From an uncultured Prochlorococcus sp. (GTDB taxonomy: Bacteria > Cyanobacteriota > Cyanobacteriia > PCC-6307 > Cyanobiaceae), in contig CACJUL010000010.1 in the NCBI GenBank assembly GCA_902596585.1, positions 1-40,584 of the forward strand: 40,584 bases of DNA. Direction: 5' to 3'. Each line of letters opens with the position of its first letter. The stretch's first letter is position 1. Shown piece by piece: positions 36,875 through 40,584 of this stretch. The translations under genes and the position numbers were made by a program. The notes under the pieces were generated by a model. It was not told the DNA's origin. It made no database searches and worked only from the letters and a program-made list of their open reading frames with translations.

Positions 36875-37168
36875 ATGCCAAAAATAACTAAAGATGAGGT
36901 AAAAAAAGTAGCTCAGTTAGCAAGATTAGAACTTAACGATGGTGAAATTAATAGTCATGCAGAACAACTTGAAAAAATATTAGGCTACATAGAGCAGCTT
37001 GAAAAAATAGACACTGATGATGTTCCCTGCACAACAAGAGCTATTGAAGTTATAAATGTATTTAGAAAAGACGAAAAGAAAAATTCAGATTGTACTGAAG
37101 AACTTTTGGAATTAGGACCATCTAGAGAAGATAAGTATTTTAAGGTGCCTAAAATTATAAATGAATGA
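36875..37168 (+). CDS. gatC: GatC subunit of Asp-tRNA(Asn)/Glu-tRNA(Gln) amidotransferase
   Basis: GatC is the small scaffold of GatCAB, which amidates misacylated Glu-tRNA(Gln). The 97-residue protein has ITKDEVKKVAQLARLELNDGE, YIEQLEKIDTDDVPCTTRAIE and SREDKYFKVPKII, all typical. GatA and GatB are not in this window. Its stop lies 1 bp from the crtR stop on the other strand. Confidence 0.95.
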   Translation: MPKITKDEVKKVAQLARLELNDGEINSHAEQLEKILGYIEQLEKIDTDDVPCTTRAIEVINVFRKDEKKNSDCTEELLELGPSREDKYFKVPKIINE

Positions 37169-37169
37169 G

Positions 37170-38162
37170 TTAGTCACTTCCTATAAATGTTTTATTGACT
37201 ATCCTTAATAAAAATTTCTTTATTTTAAAATTGGGGTACATATTAATGATTCTCCTCACTTTTCCTCTCCGCCTGCTATGACTTCTTACACCTATAAATA
37301 GATCATAAAAAAAATTAATAATATCTTGTTTACTTTCAAAAATTCCAACCCTTTGAGGGGAGCCTTTCATATCCAAAAGTGGTTTGGTTTTTTCATAGGC
37401 TATTTTGTATTCAAACCAAGGAATCGAAGGCCAAAGATGATGAATAAGATGATAATTTTGGCCCATTATTAGTAAATTCATAAATTTGCTTGGATAAACT
37501 CGAGAATTTATCCATTTGTTTCTTGATCGAAAAGGTCTATGAGGTAAATAGTCAAAAAAGATTCCTAAAGTAACTCCAACCATTAATGCGGGTCCAAACC
37601 ATAAATTGTAGATTAAATTCATAAAGTCAAATTTTATTCCTGCTAGGATTATGGTTACGAAAATTGATCTTTCAATTCCCCATTGTAGTAATTCATATTT
37701 TTTCCAAAGTTTTCTTTGAAAGAAAAATACTTCATGATAAAAAAATCTTGGAGCTATCAGCCAAATTGGGCCAAAAGTACTTACTATATGATCTGGATCA
37801 TTTTTGGGATGATTTACGTGAATATGATGTTGTAAATGTACTCTTGTAAAGACTGGGAAACTAAATCCTAAAAGAATGGCTGAACCATGTCCCATTGCTT
37901 GATTTATCCATGGAACCGGATGTGCTGCTTTGTGACATGCGTCATGAATAACAGTCCCTTCAATATGCAATGCCAAAAAAGCAGTTGCCACAAGAAGAGG
38001 TAAAGGCCAAACACCTCTGTACCATTGCCATATGCTTAGAAAAGCAAGAAAATAGCCAGCAAAAAAAAGTCCTAATGTCGGATTCCAAAAATTTGGCGGA
38101 TCTACATAATTTTTTATCTCCTTTTGCCAATTAAAAGATCTTGAAGAATTAGTAATTTTTAT
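37170..38162 (-). CDS. crtR: Beta-carotene hydroxylase CrtR, no canonical start codon
   Basis: CrtR is a diiron membrane hydroxylase that makes zeaxanthin from beta-carotene. The shortest start, GTG 37991, gives 273 residues, but the same frame extends upstream with family sequence RSFNWQKEIKNYVDPPNFWN and a first membrane helix. No ATG, GTG or TTG lies between 37991 and the in-frame TAA at 38196-38198; an ATG at 38238-38240 starts 14 codons ending at that TAA. I start at ATA (38160-38162) for a 330-residue protein. Histidine boxes HDACH, HLQHH and HLIHHLWP are intact. Alternatives are an AUU start (38187) or readthrough. Confidence 0.8.
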   Translation of the reverse strand: MKITNSSRSFNWQKEIKNYVDPPNFWNPTLGLFFAGYFLAFLSIWQWYRGVWPLPLLVATAFLALHIEGTVIHDACHKAAHPVPWINQAMGHGSAILLGFSFPVFTRVHLQHHIHVNHPKNDPDHIVSTFGPIWLIAPRFFYHEVFFFQRKLWKKYELLQWGIERSIFVTIILAGIKFDFMNLIYNLWFGPALMVGVTLGIFFDYLPHRPFRSRNKWINSRVYPSKFMNLLIMGQNYHLIHHLWPSIPWFEYKIAYEKTKPLLDMKGSPQRVGIFESKQDIINFFYDLFIGVRSHSRRRGKVRRIINMYPNFKIKKFLLRIVNKTFIGSD

Positions 38163-38357
38163 TTTATTTTTATTGGTTAAGTTTGAAATCGGTCCTTATA
38201 TTCTTTGAATAATATAACTAATATTTTTAACTGATTGCATTATCAAATCAAAATTTTTTTTAAAGAGATATTTATTCCCATTGTTATGTGTCAAATTTAT
38301 CATCTTCAGTTAAAAATATTTTTAAAATAAACCACTTTCTATTATTATTTATTTTGT

Positions 38358-38439
38358 GCGGTCGTGGCGGAATTGGTAGACGCGCGAGTTTTAGGTACTC
38401 GTATCTTCGGGTGTGGGAGTTCAAGTCTCCCCGACCGCA
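38358..38439 (+). tRNA. tRNA-Leu (anticodon UAG)
   Basis: The 82-nt class II tRNA has acceptor GCGGTCG pairing CGACCGC, discriminator A at 38439, a long variable arm, the anticodon stem CGAGT/ACTCG with loop TTTAGGT giving anticodon TAG (38392-38394), and the T-loop TTCAAGT. CCA is not encoded. The trunk tRNA-Leu(UAG) reads CUN codons. Confidence 0.97.
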
Positions 38440-38509
38440 TTTAAGGAGATTCTGATACTAAGTTTTTTTATAAATATCAATACTTATAATCTAAGTAATA
38501 AACCAATCG

Positions 38510-38959
38510 ATGAATAGCTTCACATTATACATAGGATTTTTCTACATAATTATAGGGGCTACTTTTTTATTTGTACCTATAATCTACCTCGAACTTGGTA
38601 GACCCAAAGACTTAATAAAAGCTTTGTTTAATTTTCTAATTGGTTTTATACTAATTATTAAAAATAGATTCATAAATGAACTATTTTTTGTAATTCTGCT
38701 TCTATTAACATTTTTGATGGCGTTATATGTAATAGAGATTTTTTTATCTAGATGGCATCAATTAACAGATAAAGAGAAAATAAAATTAACTACCTTTTTG
38801 GAATTCAAAAATAATCTTTCGAAAACACTAGAGGCTATTAATCTTGGATTTGGCAGTTTTGTAAAACCTTTTGAGTTTCTCAACTTTAATAAAAATAATC
38901 AAAATTTAAGCAAAAAAAAATGGGTAAGAAATGATAAGAATGATAATATAAAAGTTTGA
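38510..38959 (+). CDS. Ycf66-like small membrane protein
   Basis: A 149-residue protein with three hydrophobic helices (about 4-27, 37-52, 57-76) and a soluble basic C-terminus. The pattern LELGRPKDLIKALFNFLIGF followed by a membrane segment and a short charged VIEIFLSR resembles the N-terminal domain of Ycf66 (PELARDYD, LLCG, and a third span). Similarity is from memory and weak, so this is a suggestion. It lies between tRNA-Leu and ileS. Confidence 0.5.
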   Translation: MNSFTLYIGFFYIIIGATFLFVPIIYLELGRPKDLIKALFNFLIGFILIIKNRFINELFFVILLLLTFLMALYVIEIFLSRWHQLTDKEKIKLTTFLEFKNNLSKTLEAINLGFGSFVKPFEFLNFNKNNQNLSKKKWVRNDKNDNIKV

Positions 38960-39078
38960 AACCAAATTATTTGGTTATTCGAAACATGCCACAAAACTAA
39001 AGTTCAATTAAGAAATAATATAATAGATTTGATTATTTAAACAATTCTATTGATCACTAATATTTCTTATATATTCGT

Positions 39079-40584
39079 ATGAAACATCAAAATAGCAAAG
39101 AACACAATTCAGACTTTTCCTATAAAGAGACTTTAAATTTACTGAAAACTGACTTCTCAATGCGTGCTAATTCAGTTGTGAGAGAACCTGAGATTCAGAA
39201 ATTCTGGGCTAACAATAATATTGATTTCGGACTTGGTTCAGGAAATTCGGGCGAGACATTTACATTACATGATGGACCTCCTTATGCGAATGGAGCCCTT
39301 CATATGGGACATGCTCTTAACAAGGTTTTAAAAGATATCATCAACAAGTACAAAACTTTGAGAGGATTTAAAGTACATTATGTTCCTGGTTGGGATTGTC
39401 ATGGATTACCAATTGAGCTGAAAGTTCTTCAGAATTTGAAATCTGATGAAAGAAAGAATCTAAATACTTTAAACCTCAGAAAAAAAGCCACAGATTATGC
39501 TCATATTCAAATTAATAATCAAATGGAGGGTTTCAAGAGATGGGGTATATGGGGAGATTGGGATAACCCTTACTTAACTCTTAAGAAAAGTTATGAATCT
39601 GCGCAGATTGGAGTTTTTGGAAAAATGTTTTTAAATGGATATATCTATAGGGGTCTTAAACCTGTACATTGGAGTCCAAGTTCAAGGACTGCACTTGCAG
39701 AAGCAGAATTGGAATATCCTGAAGGACATTTTTCAAAAAGTATTTATGTTTCATTAAAAATAACTAATTCACCTGAAGAAATTCTTCTGAGATTATGTGA
39801 AGAGAATCCTAATTTTAATAAAGATTTTTTTCTAAGAAATTCTTTTATAACTATTTGGACTACAACACCTTGGACAATACCTGCAAATGAAGCAGTTGCA
39901 GTAAATCAAAAAATAAAATATGTTTTTGCTATTGATGAATTTCAACAAATATACCTTTTTGCAAAAGAATTGTCTTCTGAAATTAGTGAGAAATTTAATA
40001 AAAAGTTTGAGATAATTTTAGAGGTTGCGGGATCCTTTTTAGAAGATATTGAATATCAACATCCTACTAAAAACAAAAATTGCAGAGTTGTGATTGGGGG
40101 AGATTATATTACAACAGAATCTGGCACCGGAATTGTACATACAGCACCAGGCCACGGTATTGATGACTTTATTGTTGGTCAAAAATATGATCTACCCACA
40201 ACTTGTGTTGTTGATGAAAAAGGGAACTTAAATGAATATTCAGGACAATTTAAAGGATCCAATGTTCTTAAAGATGCTAATGATTTAATTATTGAATATT
40301 TAAATAACAATGATTTGCTTCTTTTTCAGGAAAACTATAACCACAGATATCCTTATGATTGGAGAACCAAAAAACCAACTATTTTTAGAGCAACAGAACA
40401 ATGGTTTGCCTCTGTGGATGGTTTCAGATCATCTGCATTAAAAGCAATAGACGATGTTGAATGGATGCCAGCAACAGGAAAGAAAAGAATTTATTCCATG
40501 GTCGTTGGTAGAGGAGATTGGTGTATTTCTAGACAAAGATCATGGGGTGTTCCAATTCCAGTTTTTTATAAGAAGAATAGTAAG
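39079..40584 (+). CDS. ileS: Isoleucyl-tRNA synthetase (3' truncated by window edge)
   Basis: IleRS charges tRNA-Ile. The first 502 codons from ATG 39079 are present with no stop; the full protein should be near 960 residues. Visible are [19 protein letters not shown] with the HIGH motif (HMGH, residues 75-78), [10 protein letters not shown], the editing-domain segments [15 protein letters not shown] and [16 protein letters not shown], and the late [16 protein letters not shown]. The KMSKS loop and C-terminal domains lie beyond the window. Confidence 0.97.
   Translation, partial: MKHQNSKEHNSDFSYKETLNLLKTDFSMRANSVVREPEIQKFWANNNIDFGLGSGNSGETFTLHDGPPYANGALHMGHALNKVLKDIINKYKTLRGFKVHYVPGWDCHGLPIELKVLQNLKSDERKNLNTLNLRKKATDYAHIQINNQMEGFKRWGIWGDWDNPYLTLKKSYESAQIGVFGKMFLNGYIYRGLKPVHWSPSSRTALAEAELEYPEGHFSKSIYVSLKITNSPEEILLRLCEENPNFNKDFFLRNSFITIWTTTPWTIPANEAVAVNQKIKYVFAIDEFQQIYLFAKELSSEISEKFNKKFEIILEVAGSFLEDIEYQHPTKNKNCRVVIGGDYITTESGTGIVHTAPGHGIDDFIVGQKYDLPTTCVVDEKGNLNEYSGQFKGSNVLKDANDLIIEYLNNNDLLLFQENYNHRYPYDWRTKKPTIFRATEQWFASVDGFRSSALKAIDDVEWMPATGKKRIYSMVVGRGDWCISRQRSWGVPIPVFYKKNSK

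Noticed and set aside
38196-38240. The 14-codon ATG ORF upstream of crtR as a regulatory leader peptide
   Set aside because: It is too short and lacks a Shine-Dalgarno or attenuator-like stem; it is kept only as evidence for the crtR start problem.
38340-38460. tRNA-Leu as an integration (att) site
   Set aside because: No integrase, no direct repeat of the tRNA 3' end and no atypical gene content on either side.

Overview
The window is an AT-rich (roughly one third G+C by eye), gene-dense stretch of a cyanobacterial chromosome. Small streamlined genes, tiny intergenic gaps, psbA, psbO, crtR, CP12, SbtA/SbtB and the gene order all point to Prochlorococcus, most likely a high-light clade. I assign the genus from family recognition and remembered synteny, not from a database search. 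No phage, insertion sequence, CRISPR array or genomic-island signature was seen; this is core backbone.

Layout. 1-704: 3' two thirds of murG (+). 683-9904 (-), read from the right: clpB2, secE, nusG, rplK, rplA, an L10-type leader, rplJ, rplL, then rnhA, pyrD and a CobD/CobC-like aminotransferase. 10168-11460: eno (+), facing a UbiB/ABC1 kinase and a small coiled-coil gene (-). 13691-14647: a thioredoxin-reductase-like flavoprotein (+). 14669-17634: a compact inorganic-carbon operon sulP-sbtA-sbtB (-). 17834-22734: hemB, a glyoxalase-fold gene, mutS2 and obg (+). 22821-25539: a small conserved ORF, CP12, a GST-like thiol protein, an aspartoacylase-family gene and a 42-codon TTG-start ORF. 25729-28017: psbA and aroC (+). 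28025-34319: eda-like, ftsH, ATP sulfurylase, psbO, coaBC and a DUF2555 gene (-). 34520-35073: two small genes (+), the second Ycf20-like. 35076-36697: pyrB and a methylpurine-DNA glycosylase (-). 36875-38240: gatC (+) against crtR (-). 38358-40584: tRNA-Leu(UAG), a Ycf66-like membrane gene and the 5' half of ileS (+).

Functional themes are translation (L11/L1/L10/L12, NusG, SecE, GatC, IleRS, tRNA-Leu), photosystem II and its upkeep (D1, PsbO, FtsH), carbon acquisition and Calvin-cycle control (SulP, SbtA, SbtB, CP12), and biosynthesis (pyrimidine, haem, chorismate, CoA, cobamide, carotenoid, sulfate activation).

I found no wholly new multi-gene system. The most useful anomalies are: (i) two neighbouring minus-strand genes, mpg and crtR, whose reading frames extend well upstream of any ATG/GTG/TTG, each with an ATA where a start is expected; crtR also has an in-frame stop behind an upstream ATG; (ii) a thioredoxin reductase that keeps its CxxC but has lost both NADPH-binding signatures; (iii) an uncharacterised 42-aa ORF with a good Shine-Dalgarno between aspA and psbA; (iv) a KDPG-aldolase-like protein lacking an expected active-site Arg; and (v) RNA hairpins in the psbA leader and between rplL and rnhA.
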